Below, one piece after another: positions 35,302 through 44,357 of a stretch of 64,000 nucleotides of DNA (position 1 is the first letter of the stretch; each line of letters opens with the position of its first letter). The stretch spans positions 1 to 64,000 of the forward strand of contig JAFEBH010000021.1 in NCBI GenBank assembly GCA_018242765.1, read 5' to 3'. The DNA is from Nitrospira sp. (GTDB lineage: Bacteria > Nitrospirota > Nitrospiria > Nitrospirales > Nitrospiraceae). The notes under the pieces are model-generated. The model saw only the letters and a program-made list of their open reading frames with translations. It made no database searches and was not told where the DNA came from. The position numbers and the translations under genes are program-made.

Positions 35302-36105
35302 ATGATTAAAGTCGTCGTAGCCGGGGCTGCCGGACGCATGGGATGCAGACTGGTATCACTGGTCAGAGATTCTACCGCGTTGATGCTGGTAGGAGCGCTA
35401 GAAGGGAATGGCCACCCGGCATTGGGGGAGGACGCGGGTGAATTCGCTGGATCAGGACGAGCTGGCATTCCAATTACGGCCGATCTTTCGGCCTTGATGG
35501 AGCGTGGGGAGGTCGTAGTCGATTTTTCCTCTCCAGAGGCGACTCTAGATCATCTACGAACGGTCGTTTACTCTCGACGCGCAGCGGTCATTGGAACAAC
35601 TGGATTCTCAACCGGCCAGCTCGATGAACTCAAAACGCTTACCCAGCACATTCCCTGTGTGTTTTCTCCGAACATGAGTGTTGGCATCAACCTCCTTTAC
35701 AAAGTCATCAGTGAGATGGCGAAGACCCTTGGAGACGACTACGATATCGAAGTGATCGAAGCTCACCACAGGCTGAAGAAAGACGCCCCAAGCGGCACAG
35801 CGCTCAAAATTGCCGAGGTCCTCGCACGTTCCGTCAGTCGCGACTTGAATCAAGTGGGTGTCTATACTCGTAAAGGGTTGATCGGCGAACGAACCAAAGG
35901 AGAAATCGGGATCCAAACTATTCGCGCCGGTGATATTGTCGGTGACCACACTGTCCTGTTCGGTGGCATGGGCGAACGCATAGAGGTGACACACCGAGCG
36001 AGTAGTCGGGATACCTTCGCTCGCGGAGCTCTCCGTGCTGCAAGATGGGTTGTCCGCCAACCGCCAGGCCTGTACGATATGATGGATGTCTTGAGTCTTC
36101 GCTAG
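35302..36105 (+). CDS. dapB: 4-hydroxy-tetrahydrodipicolinate reductase
   Basis: A 267-residue NAD(P)H-dependent reductase. It has the Rossmann motif VVVAGAAGRMGCRLV, VDFSSPEATLDHL, GTTGFSTGQL, the SPNMSVGINLL segment and the catalytic EAHHRLKKDAPSGTALKI. It is 19 bp after dapA and ends the arg-lys-dap run. Downstream lies a gene-free stretch with a nested hairpin. Confidence 0.95.
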   Translation: MIKVVVAGAAGRMGCRLVSLVRDSTALMLVGALEGNGHPALGEDAGEFAGSGRAGIPITADLSALMERGEVVVDFSSPEATLDHLRTVVYSRRAAVIGTTGFSTGQLDELKTLTQHIPCVFSPNMSVGINLLYKVISEMAKTLGDDYDIEVIEAHHRLKKDAPSGTALKIAEVLARSVSRDLNQVGVYTRKGLIGERTKGEIGIQTIRAGDIVGDHTVLFGGMGERIEVTHRASSRDTFARGALRAARWVVRQPPGLYDMMDVLSLR

Positions 36106-36275
36106 CACTTCAGGACCGAGGCATCTTTCTGCCGGCAGGCTTCGTAATATTTTTTCTCACCTCGCCGTATTGAACAATCCAGATCAGGCTGAAGAGCGAA
36201 GAGGTTTTCTCAGAATCAGGGACACAGAGTGAAGTCTGTGCCTGGTCAGTTCAGAAGATACACGTTCCCCATGGT

Positions 36276-36340
36276 TTCTTGGGGTTGGGGTTGTTTTCTT
36301 ATCGCCGACATATGACATATCGGCGAGCTTACCCCAAGAA
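36276..36340. repeat. Nested hairpin after dapB
   Basis: The outer arms TTCTTGGGGT (36276-36285) and ACCCCAAGAA (36331-36340) are perfectly complementary over 10 bp. Inside, TCGCCGA (36302-36308) pairs with TCGGCGA (36320-36326). This could be a structured 3' end shared by the convergent dapB and zinc-ribbon transcripts, or a small repeat. The rest of 36106-36444 contains nothing I can support. Confidence 0.55.
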
Positions 36341-36444
36341 GGGTGGACTCAATGGACAGGAGCTTGGAAGGAACGGTGATGGACCCATACCCTCCCACTC
36401 TGCTCGCCCATTGCGAGTGGTAGTTTGGAAGCAGACAGGAAGGA

Positions 36445-36597
36445 TTAGTGTCGCGCCGTGATCGGCCGAGGTTCCTGATCCGCTGCCTTCCGACGACCAC
36501 AATTCAAGCAGGCAAACACGGTGATCGCCAGTCCGGCATCCAAATCCACTGCCCGTTCTGGAAGCATCGCCCCATGACATTTATCACAAGTCTTCAT
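36445..36597 (-). CDS. 50-residue zinc-ribbon protein
   Basis: The product has CDKCHG and CLNCGR, two CxxC pairs forming a zinc ribbon, with a short polar tail. The start is uncertain: ATG 36597 begins just before the first pair but has a poor ribosome site, and ATG 36618 or 36615 would add a few residues. It is a small conserved-looking protein of unknown function, similar in design to the zinc-ribbon protein at 10724. Confidence 0.55.
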   Translation of the reverse strand: MKTCDKCHGAMLPERAVDLDAGLAITVFACLNCGRRKAADQEPRPITARH

Positions 36598-36805
36598 GGG
36601 TGCGCACTTTAGCATCATGAGATAGGGAAAACTAGTCCTCCTGAAGTACTGGATGCCGACAAGCAATGGCCCCGATAAGACCTATTCAAAAATAGGCCGT
36701 ATGAACTGAGAACACGAATTGTAGTACACAATCGTTGGACAGTGATCATCTTGACAGGTACCGATTGGCCTCATAAGATTGTGGATCAGTGACTAGCTGA
36801 CCACT

Positions 36806-37078
36806 ATGTATAGGCTAATCCTTCTCAGTTTGCTCCTCACCATTCTCTACTATCTGCTCAGGCAAATGTTCCGTGGCTCCAAAACTCCACTTCAGACTGG
36901 TCGCCAGAATTCGTCCTCGCCTAGACCAGATGATGAACAAGACCAGATGATCCAGGACCCGGTCTGCCACATATTCGTCCCGAGACGAATAGCCCTAATT
37001 GAATTGATCGGAGGGCGGGAATATTGTTTCTGCAGCAAAGAGTGCGCGGGGAAGTTTCGGAATGAGCACCCTACCTAG
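36806..37078 (+). CDS. Membrane-anchored YHS/TRASH-like metal-binding protein
   Basis: A 90-residue protein with an N-terminal membrane segment (MYRLILLSLLLTILYYLL), a polar linker, and a C-terminal DPVCHIFVPRRIALIELIGGREYCFCSKECAGKF, a TRASH-like pattern with the three cysteines C-x(n)-CxC-C arrangement seen in PP0621/YHS-type proteins. Metal (copper or iron) binding is plausible. The membrane anchor would keep the domain on the cytoplasmic side. The ribosome site is weak. Confidence 0.7.
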   Translation: MYRLILLSLLLTILYYLLRQMFRGSKTPLQTGRQNSSSPRPDDEQDQMIQDPVCHIFVPRRIALIELIGGREYCFCSKECAGKFRNEHPT

Positions 37079-37150
37079 GCATCAAGTTGAATGCGGGACA
37101 AAGCAACTCGATACGTAGATTCGGTGAGGGTATCTACAGTTGAGTTCAGC

Positions 37151-37468
37151 TTAGCAACCTGACGAATAGCTGTAGTCAGAGAGCTTTTCATCTTTGTCAA
37201 ACTTGAGTGTAATTTGACATTCATTGGGTTTAAAGTTGAAAAACAGCGGGCCTGATTTTCCTCCAGCAATACTGTAGTAGGTCCAATTTTCCCCCCCAAA
37301 AAACCGAGTCGCTTTCCCGGCCGGAGCCCCCCAGTTTTTCTCGAACCAGGCCTTATCCTTTCCTTGAAGCTCAGCCGGCTTAAGCGACGCCTCCAGGTAA
37401 GGATTGCTCCCCCCACAGGCAGTGACGAAGCTACAAACACACAACAGATAGGCTAATCGTCGTATCAC
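37151..37468 (-). CDS. Small lipoprotein, SmpA/BamE-like in pattern
   Basis: A 105-residue protein with signal peptide and lipobox FVTAC (Cys18). The mature part (LQGKDKAWFEKNWGAPAGKATRFFGGENWTYY) matches the general alpha/beta pattern of SmpA/OmlA-type domains (a W-x-G-x-P turn followed by a tryptophan strand), but this is only a visual likeness. The final SSGC adds another cysteine. A competing frame (37075-37440) on the same strand lacks such features. Confidence 0.7.
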   Translation of the reverse strand: MIRRLAYLLCVCSFVTACGGSNPYLEASLKPAELQGKDKAWFEKNWGAPAGKATRFFGGENWTYYSIAGGKSGPLFFNFKPNECQITLKFDKDEKLSDYSYSSGC

Positions 37469-37647
37469 AGTTTCTCCGGTACGTGATGGGGTGAAAAAGA
37501 ATTGAAAAAAATTCTAACGTTCAGCAGAACTTCTGTCAAACTTTTGAACTGATTAAGTTGCACTGCGATTGAGTTCCTCATAAAATGACCGATAAGTAAG
37601 TAGAATTGATATCCGTCCACGGTTTTCTCGTGACGAAAGGGACAATC

Positions 37648-38295
37648 ATGAAAATCTACCTCGATACTGCCAACGTGAAAGAAATTCAAGAAGCCACCAG
37701 CTTTGGACTGCTCGACGGAGTAACAACCAATCCGTCCTTGGTCGTGAAGGAAGGCCGAAGTTTTCGTGAAATGCTGCAAGAGGTTTGTAAGATCGTTGAT
37801 GGACCGATCAGCGCCGAAGTCGTGAGCATAGAAGCAGACGCCATGGTCAAGGAAGGCAAAGAGTTGGCCAAAATTCATCAAAATATTGTGGTGAAGTGCC
37901 CTTTAATTCCTGAGGGCTTGAAAGCCACAAAACGGTTAGCCGCCGAAGGCATCAAAGTGAACGTCACGCTCTGCTTTTCTCCAACCCAGGCCATGTTGGC
38001 GGCCAAAGCCGGCGCTTGGTGCGTGTCACCCTTCATCGGACGACTCGACGACATCAGCTCAAACGGCATGGAGCTTATCCGGCAAATCCTGACGATTTAT
38101 AAGAACTATGATTACAAGACGCTGGTACTCGTGGCTAGCGTCCGCCATCCACAGCACGTCGTGGAGGCAGCCTTGGCAGGAGGGCACATCTGCACGATGC
38201 CCTACAGTGTATTCCAAGCCCTCTTTAAACACCCGCTCACGGATGCCGGCCTCAAGAAATTCCTCGACGATTGGAAAACCAAGGGACAACAATAG
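37648..38295 (+). CDS. tal: Transaldolase, small TalC/FSA type
   Basis: A 215-residue (beta/alpha)8 aldolase of the short transaldolase family. It begins MKIYLDTANVKEIQEA and has GVTTNPSLV, the Schiff-base lysine in NIVVKCPLIPEG, NVTLCFSPTQAMLAAKAG and SPFIGRLDDI. It transfers dihydroxyacetone units in the pentose phosphate pathway; a fructose-6-phosphate aldolase activity is an alternative. ATG 37648 has AAGGGAC upstream, better than 37606. Confidence 0.92.
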   Translation: MKIYLDTANVKEIQEATSFGLLDGVTTNPSLVVKEGRSFREMLQEVCKIVDGPISAEVVSIEADAMVKEGKELAKIHQNIVVKCPLIPEGLKATKRLAAEGIKVNVTLCFSPTQAMLAAKAGAWCVSPFIGRLDDISSNGMELIRQILTIYKNYDYKTLVLVASVRHPQHVVEAALAGGHICTMPYSVFQALFKHPLTDAGLKKFLDDWKTKGQQ

Positions 38296-38370
38296 TGGAG
38301 AGTGCACGGGCGATACACAAAACCAAATGGATGTAAGGGGCGGTGCCAAGCCTGACGGGTTACACCAACT

Positions 38371-39057
38371 TCAGAGCCCGTCGATTTCTTTCCTGGCCCT
38401 CTGAAAGACTGCGTGGAACATCGGCCTGGTCAATTTTCCCGTAAACGTATTTTGCTGGCTGGGGTGATAGGAACCTAGCAGGGTCACCCCCCAGGGAAAC
38501 CGGTAGGTGCTTCCATGTCCAAACTTGGGAGCGGGGGCTGGAATCATGCGGCCCTGAGAGCGACAGGTCTTGAGATAGTGATCGAATGCAATTTTTCCCA
38601 ACGCAATTACGAGGCGATGTTTCTTCAGTAAACGAACTTCGGCATGCAAGTACTGACGACAGCACTCGAACTCATCTGGTGTGGGCTTATTTCCAGGTGG
38701 CGCACACCGTACAGTTGCCCCGATATAGCAGTCGCGCAGAGTGAGCCCATCTCCTCTGGACTGCGATTCGGCTTGATTAGCGAACCCATAGCGATACAAC
38801 GCCTCATACAACCAATCTCCGCTCCGATCACCGGTAAAAACACGTCCCGTCCTATTTCCGCCATGTGCCGCAGGCGCCAGGCCCAGAACATAGAGGCGCG
38901 CGTGGTCGTCTCCAAATCCCGGCACTGGACGGCCCCAGTAGACCCAATCCCGGTATTGTTTCCGTTTCTCTCGTGCAATCGCCTGTCGATACACGACTAA
39001 GCGAGGACAGGCAGTGCAATCGGTGATAGTCTTATTCAGAACTGTCAGAGTTCGCAT
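38371..39057 (-). CDS. Uracil-DNA glycosylase, family 5 (UdgB type)
   Basis: A 228-residue Fe-S uracil glycosylase that removes uracil from DNA. It has CTACPRLV at the N-terminus, motif 1 VLGLAPAAHGGNRTGRVFTGDRSG (no polar catalytic residue, as in UdgB), the cysteine-containing ATVRCAPPGNKPTPDEFECCRQYL, and motif 3 GSYHPSQQNTFTGKL. The cysteines should hold a 4Fe-4S cluster. ATG 39057 is preferred because the domain starts there. Confidence 0.9.
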   Translation of the reverse strand: MRTLTVLNKTITDCTACPRLVVYRQAIAREKRKQYRDWVYWGRPVPGFGDDHARLYVLGLAPAAHGGNRTGRVFTGDRSGDWLYEALYRYGFANQAESQSRGDGLTLRDCYIGATVRCAPPGNKPTPDEFECCRQYLHAEVRLLKKHRLVIALGKIAFDHYLKTCRSQGRMIPAPAPKFGHGSTYRFPWGVTLLGSYHPSQQNTFTGKLTRPMFHAVFQRARKEIDGL

Positions 39058-39179
39058 AAAGGCTTGCAGTGTAACATGAATGAGAAGTCCATTCTGCTTG
39101 CTGGCAATTCGGGATACTGATAGCTTCACTGCTTATTAATTTGCAATTTGACCTCGTTATGAATTAGAGGAGTCTGTGA

Positions 39180-40229
39180 ATGATGACCTATTGGGTACGG
39201 CCCTTGTTTTTGACGATCGGAGTGATATCCCCCCTCATTTCCCTATCTGTCCTATCGTTCGCCACGACAGATCCTGGGGGAATGAACGGACAAAAAATAG
39301 AAAGCGAGAAGGACCTACCTGCCACCGATTTATTGGATAGTCAAGCTGAACCGGAAGACCGTCTCGTCATTCTGCCGGAAATTAAGCGGGAGGGAGAACG
39401 ATTCTTTCTGAGCTCCTTCAAGCTACCGGACAAGATTACCTTTGCCGGAGTTTCGGTCCCTCTAGATAACTGGCAAGTAAGAGAACGGATCGAATATGAG
39501 TTCTATCAGTTTTTAGAGGATCAAGGTGAGAGTATCATTCTCGCCAAACGTACCGGCCGATGCTTCCCGCCGGCCGAAAAGCAGTTGGCAGATGCCGGAT
39601 TGCCGGATGATCTCAAGTATATGCTGCTGGTTGAGAGCAAGTGCATTTCTGCTGCATACTCCAAAGCAAAGGCTTCAGGCCCCTGGCAATTCATTCCGTC
39701 TACTGGGCGCCGGTACCGACTCAAGAGTGACGCCGTTCGAGATGAACGCCGCAATCTTGAAATGTCGACCGAGGCGGCAGTGAAGTACCTCAAGTATCTC
39801 AAAGACTTTCAGGACAACGATTGGTTCCTGGCAATGGCCTCTTACAATGCGGGTGAAGAACGCATTCGTAAGCTGCTCAAAGACCAAAAGATCACCGACT
39901 ATTGGAAGATGCACGGCCCTCGTGAGACGATGCGATACGTCCCTCGTATTATCGCCGCAAAGGAAATCTACTCCCAACCCGAAAAGTATCTTGGACTGAC
40001 CAAGAAAGATCTCTATATGCCATTGGAGACAGAGACCATCATCGTAAATGTGAAGGAGTCTCAACGAGCACTGACGTCCGTCGCGGAAGAGTTCGGTACA
40101 TACCTACTCGAGCTAAAAATGCTGAACCCAGAATTTAAGAAGGATGTGCTCCCTCGAGGATCCTACCAGATACGAGTTCCTCGCCAGACCTGTCCCAATC
40201 GATGTTTCAAGCAGGACGCTACCCCCTAG
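39180..40229 (+). CDS. Membrane-anchored lytic transglycosylase, MltD-like
   Basis: A 349-residue exported muramidase. After a signal segment, the SLT domain shows the catalytic glutamate in YMLLVESKCISAAYSKAKASGPWQFIPSTGRRY, and ASYNAGEERIRKLL further on. The C-terminal part (TIIVNVKESQRALTSVAEEFGTYLLELKMLNPEF) resembles a single degenerate LysM-type unit. It cleaves peptidoglycan glycan strands. The ribosome site AGAGGAG is 9 bp before ATG. Confidence 0.88.
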   Translation: MMTYWVRPLFLTIGVISPLISLSVLSFATTDPGGMNGQKIESEKDLPATDLLDSQAEPEDRLVILPEIKREGERFFLSSFKLPDKITFAGVSVPLDNWQVRERIEYEFYQFLEDQGESIILAKRTGRCFPPAEKQLADAGLPDDLKYMLLVESKCISAAYSKAKASGPWQFIPSTGRRYRLKSDAVRDERRNLEMSTEAAVKYLKYLKDFQDNDWFLAMASYNAGEERIRKLLKDQKITDYWKMHGPRETMRYVPRIIAAKEIYSQPEKYLGLTKKDLYMPLETETIIVNVKESQRALTSVAEEFGTYLLELKMLNPEFKKDVLPRGSYQIRVPRQTCPNRCFKQDATP

Positions 40230-40240
40230 CGTTTATCTCC

Positions 40241-41578
40241 ATGTTGCTTCGCCTTCCTTCCTCGCCAGTACGACCACTCCTCCACAGACTTCTTACGGCA
40301 GGACTAGAGGCCGCTGATCCCTATCAGGCCCTGCTCAAGACCGTCTCCCTCAAAGGAGCTTCCCTACGCGTAGGGCGGCGAACGTTTGACCTGTCGCACA
40401 CCGAAAGAGTGGTGGTAGCCGGGGCAGGTAAAGCATCAGCGAGGATGGCACAGGCAGTAGAGGTTGTGCTCGGAGAAAGACTGGACGATGGACTTGTGAT
40501 TGTCAAAACCGGGCATTCACTTGCCACAAAACGGACGACCGTTCTTGAGGCCGGCCATCCAATTCCGAATCGTGCGGGACTTAGAGCAACGCAACGTCTA
40601 TTACACCTAGCACAGAGTCTGTCACCCAGCGATCTTCTGATCGTTCTCTTGTCCGGAGGTGCCTCAAGTCTGTTACCAGCTCCCGTCTTAGGAGTAACCC
40701 TGGCCGATAAACAACGCACGACGCAACTTCTGCTTCGGTGTGGCGCCACAATCAATGAAATCAATATTGTCCGAAAACATCTCTCGTTGATTAAAGGCGG
40801 CAGACTTGCCGCTTCCACTCGTGCGAAGATCATCACCCTCGTCCTTTCTGATGTCATCGGCGATGACCTTGGCTCAATCGGTTCGGGACCCACAGCTGCC
40901 GATCCTTCCACATTTGCTGACGCTATCGCTGTACTGCAACATTACAGAATCTGGGCTGCCGTTCCGCCGGCGGTCCGTCGTTACTTGGAGAGGGGCCAGA
41001 AAAGAGAGGTGCCTGAAACCTTGAAGTCTGGTTCGTCTCGTAGACGATCAGTGCACCACCATATAATCGGCAGTAATACCATCATGCTCGAAGCCGTGGC
41101 ACGTACAGCACAGCAAGCAGGCCTCTTCACCGAACTTGTAGCTTCCCCCATTACAGGAGAAGCGCTGGTCGCAGCCAAGCAGTTCGTTAAACTGAGTAAC
41201 ACGGTCAGAACCGGGCGTGGTCGCGTAAGACGCCCCTACTGCGTGGTGGCAGGGGGGGAACCCACGGTGACGGTCACAGGCCGTGGGAAGGGGGGACGTG
41301 CCCAGGAATTTGCGACGGCAGCCGCATTGGAAATCTCCTGTCTCTCCAATGCATGGGTTGTCGCGCTAGGCAGCGACGGTACCGACGGACCAACCGATGC
41401 AGCCGGAGCTTTTGTGAGTGGGAAAACCGTCTCCCGGGCGAAACGGCTTAAGGTTGACCTCCGCACTGCATTAAACCGGCACAATACCTACCCAGCATTA
41501 AAGAAGCTCGGATGCCATATTCACACCGGCCCGACAGGCACCAACGTCAACGACCTTTACCTCTTCCTCCAGCTCTAG
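40241..41578 (+). CDS. Glycerate 2-kinase (MOFRL family)
   Basis: A 445-residue kinase phosphorylating D-glycerate to 2-phosphoglycerate. It has VVVAGAGKASARMAQAVE, VLEAGHPIPNRAGL, LIVLLSGGASSLLPAP, NIVRKHLSLIKGGRLA and the MOFRL-region VVAGGEPTVTVTGRGKGGRAQEFA with LGSDGTDGPTDAAGAFV. ATG 40241 lies 11 bp after the previous stop; 40202 would overlap it. Neither has a strong ribosome site. Its product 2-phosphoglycerate leads to PEP, and the next gene is PEP-linked. Confidence 0.9.
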   Translation: MLLRLPSSPVRPLLHRLLTAGLEAADPYQALLKTVSLKGASLRVGRRTFDLSHTERVVVAGAGKASARMAQAVEVVLGERLDDGLVIVKTGHSLATKRTTVLEAGHPIPNRAGLRATQRLLHLAQSLSPSDLLIVLLSGGASSLLPAPVLGVTLADKQRTTQLLLRCGATINEINIVRKHLSLIKGGRLAASTRAKIITLVLSDVIGDDLGSIGSGPTAADPSTFADAIAVLQHYRIWAAVPPAVRRYLERGQKREVPETLKSGSSRRRSVHHHIIGSNTIMLEAVARTAQQAGLFTELVASPITGEALVAAKQFVKLSNTVRTGRGRVRRPYCVVAGGEPTVTVTGRGKGGRAQEFATAAALEISCLSNAWVVALGSDGTDGPTDAAGAFVSGKTVSRAKRLKVDLRTALNRHNTYPALKKLGCHIHTGPTGTNVNDLYLFLQL

Positions 41579-41593
41579 ATATGATGCGGAGGT

Positions 41594-44233
41594 ATGGTGC
41601 CTCCCTTCATCCTCCCACTCTCGCAATGTACTGATCTGAGTCTCGTGGGCGGAAAGGCTCTCGGCCTCCATCGGTTGATTGAAGCTGAATTCCCTGTACC
41701 ACAGGGGCTCTGCGTCACAACCGAGGCCTATACTCAACACTTGCATGGGTCAGGCTTCCGAGACCAAGAGGAGTGGAACCGGATCAGTGGATTGTCGGAA
41801 TCCGATCAAGTTTCGGCATTGGCCGACTGTCGTGCTCGAATTAACCAACTCGAGATTTCCCGACTCACTGCAGACTGCCTGATCGCACTACAGACGCTGG
41901 GGCTACCTCCTGAAACACGCTGGGCTGTCCGCTCTTCGGCCACCGATGAGGACACCGCTCATGCGACTTCTGCCGGCCTCTATCGCACGCACCTCGGCCT
42001 CACGCTTACCGAAGTTGAGGGCGCAATCAAAGATCTCTGGGCGTCACCCTGGGAAGTACGGGTTGTCAGCTACCTCACCCGACAAAGCCCAGGGGGAACC
42101 CCAAGAATGGCTGTTGTCATTCAACCCCTGATCGATGCGCAGGCGGCAGGCGTGGCGTACTCCATTCACCCTGTCACAAGGCAACGCTCGCAGGTCATGA
42201 TTAATGCCGTCCCCGGACTCGCCGTTCCGTTAGTCGACGGGACTGTTACTCCAGACCAATATGTGGTTGAGATACCAGCAGAAGAGGAAAAACCCGTCCG
42301 GATCCGCACCTGCCTCCTAGCGCAGAAGGCTAGCTGCTTGCTTGTCTCAGATGCCGGCCTGCACCGAGCTTCGATCGAAGGAGATGCGCAAAGCCGATCC
42401 TCACTCACCGATCGACAGCTCTTGTCGCTCGCTCACACGGCAAAGGATATCGAATGTGCCTTCGAACAGCCCGTCGATATCGAATGGGCCTTTGATACAA
42501 ATCAGCTGTGGATCCTACAGGCTCGCCCCATCACCAGCATCCAACCATCTGCTGATCTCACAAACGACGACTGCGAGTGGTCACGAACAAACTTTAAGGA
42601 AACACTCCCCGAACTTCCCAGCCTATTGAGCCTTTCATTCCTTGAGCTTTTTATGGACCGCTACATTCTGGCCCATTATCGCCGACTCGGCTGCCGAATC
42701 CCCGATGGACTCACGTCGGTCCGTGTCCTGCAGGGACGTCCTTACTTGAACGTCACCCTCTTTCACGTGTTGGTCGCCCAGCTCGGTGGCGACCCCTCAC
42801 TCAATGCAGAACAGATGGGCGGGGAACCGCTGCAAGCGCCGCCACAGGTCCAACGACTTGGTGGGCTGACGTCTCTTCGTGCCGCCTGGTCGATGCTGAA
42901 GGAAATGCGTCGGGTCGAACGAATGGGGCCACGTGCCTTTGCCGACATGAAGGAGCTGGCTGTTACCTATCGACGCGAGTCTGTGCTGAACTTATCACCC
43001 GAGAAACTCCTGTCGGAACTCGATAAGCTCGGCCCATGGCTGGAGAGCCGTGAAATCACGTTCGGTATTGCCGGGGGAGTCGGACAGTGTCTTCAGATTT
43101 TCAGCAAGCTGCTGCCTGGCTGGTTAGGTCCTGACTGGCGAGTGCTACTCAATGCCGCGCTTCAAGGACAAGGGACCGTCATTAGTGCACAACAAATTCT
43201 GCGGCTGGCTGAGCTCACCGACATCGCTAAAGGGGAGGTGCCTGCCCGTACCGTTCTCACATCGGTGTCGTGGAATCCGACGACATTCCGAACCACTCTC
43301 GCCGGCACAGAGTTTCTGCGCATCTTCGACAAGTATCTCGAAGATTATGGCCATCGCGCAGTCGGCGAATCAGATGTGATGTCGCCACGTCTCGCCGATA
43401 ACCCCACGGCAATTCTTTCGATTCTACGCGCCCAAGTGATCTCCAATACCCAGCCGCAGGATACTGTTCGATTGCGTCAGGCCAACAGACAAGCTTCGGC
43501 GCTGGCCGAGATCAAGCGACGGTTGGGCTGGCGGTTGGACCGATGGGCCATCTTTCTCTGGTGTTATCGCCGGTTGTGCCGATTTTTTTCGCTGCGAGAA
43601 GCAAACCGGCACCATCTGATGTACTACTCGGCAGCCGTTCGAACCCTCCTGATCCGGCTCGGAGAACGTCTTGTCGAGCGGGGATTGCTTCAGCAAGCCG
43701 ACGACATTTTTTTCTTAACCACCGCCGATCAGACCGACCTGGTAACAGGTTCCACACAAGACTGGACAGCTGTCATCGCTGCCCGGAGAACTGACCGAAA
43801 ACATCAGGCCATGATCCAAGTACCCGACACCATCCACGACTGGCCGGCTGTCAACCAGCAGGCCATGCCACGAGAACACTTCGACGGGAACTGCGTGTTA
43901 TCCGGCATGCCAATCAGCATTGGAACCGTGACTGGTCCGGTTCGTCGCATCAGATCGGCAGCAGACTGGAGCAAGGTGAGGTCCGGAGAAATTTTGGTGG
44001 TACCAGTCATCGACCCAGGCTTGGCTCCTCTCTTCGGTCTTGCAGGAGGGTTGATTGCAGAAATGGGCGGCACCCTTTCTCATGGAGCCATCATTGCGCG
44101 AGAATACGGACTACCGACTATCGCGAATGTGGAAGCGGCTATGACACGACTATCTGATGGGCTGCCGGTCACCATCGATGCCGGATCCGGGACCATTCGT
44201 ATCGAGCCATCTCCATCGTTGAAGAACGGCTAG
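41594..44233 (+). CDS. PEP-utilising phosphotransferase of RPH/PEP-synthase-like architecture
   Basis: An 879-residue protein with an N-terminal ATP-grasp domain like PEP synthase (LVGGKALGLHRLIEAEFPVPQGLCVTTEAY, WAVRSSATDEDTAHATSAGLYRTHL, DIEWAFDTNQLWILQARPI), a long helical middle, and a C-terminal swivelling His domain (GGTLSHGAIIAREYGLPTIANV). The order ATP-grasp, linker, His domain without the C-terminal TIM barrel is that of rifampin-phosphotransferase-like enzymes and not of true PpsA. The phosphate acceptor is unknown. It follows the glycerate kinase by 15 bp. Confidence 0.83.
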   Translation: MVPPFILPLSQCTDLSLVGGKALGLHRLIEAEFPVPQGLCVTTEAYTQHLHGSGFRDQEEWNRISGLSESDQVSALADCRARINQLEISRLTADCLIALQTLGLPPETRWAVRSSATDEDTAHATSAGLYRTHLGLTLTEVEGAIKDLWASPWEVRVVSYLTRQSPGGTPRMAVVIQPLIDAQAAGVAYSIHPVTRQRSQVMINAVPGLAVPLVDGTVTPDQYVVEIPAEEEKPVRIRTCLLAQKASCLLVSDAGLHRASIEGDAQSRSSLTDRQLLSLAHTAKDIECAFEQPVDIEWAFDTNQLWILQARPITSIQPSADLTNDDCEWSRTNFKETLPELPSLLSLSFLELFMDRYILAHYRRLGCRIPDGLTSVRVLQGRPYLNVTLFHVLVAQLGGDPSLNAEQMGGEPLQAPPQVQRLGGLTSLRAAWSMLKEMRRVERMGPRAFADMKELAVTYRRESVLNLSPEKLLSELDKLGPWLESREITFGIAGGVGQCLQIFSKLLPGWLGPDWRVLLNAALQGQGTVISAQQILRLAELTDIAKGEVPARTVLTSVSWNPTTFRTTLAGTEFLRIFDKYLEDYGHRAVGESDVMSPRLADNPTAILSILRAQVISNTQPQDTVRLRQANRQASALAEIKRRLGWRLDRWAIFLWCYRRLCRFFSLREANRHHLMYYSAAVRTLLIRLGERLVERGLLQQADDIFFLTTADQTDLVTGSTQDWTAVIAARRTDRKHQAMIQVPDTIHDWPAVNQQAMPREHFDGNCVLSGMPISIGTVTGPVRRIRSAADWSKVRSGEILVVPVIDPGLAPLFGLAGGLIAEMGGTLSHGAIIAREYGLPTIANVEAAMTRLSDGLPVTIDAGSGTIRIEPSPSLKNG

Positions 44234-44357
44234 GGCTAATTGATCCCGATCCGTCTGCTCCTTGACCTTTTTCAATACCTTGCGTAACCTTCCCAGGATT
44301 ATTAATTCGTCACGCTATATGTAGCGGATACGTATTATTGATAGTGGTGCATCCGAC

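Noticed and set aside
36721..36770. TTGGACAGTGATCATCTTGACAGG as another CarH-type site
   Set aside because: The TGTC/GACA units are not 11 bp apart and are not part of the TGTCCA-N4-TTGTCA pattern.
37075..37440. Second minus-strand frame over the small lipoprotein gene
   Set aside because: The alternative frame at 37151-37468 has a signal peptide and lipobox; this one is a shadow.
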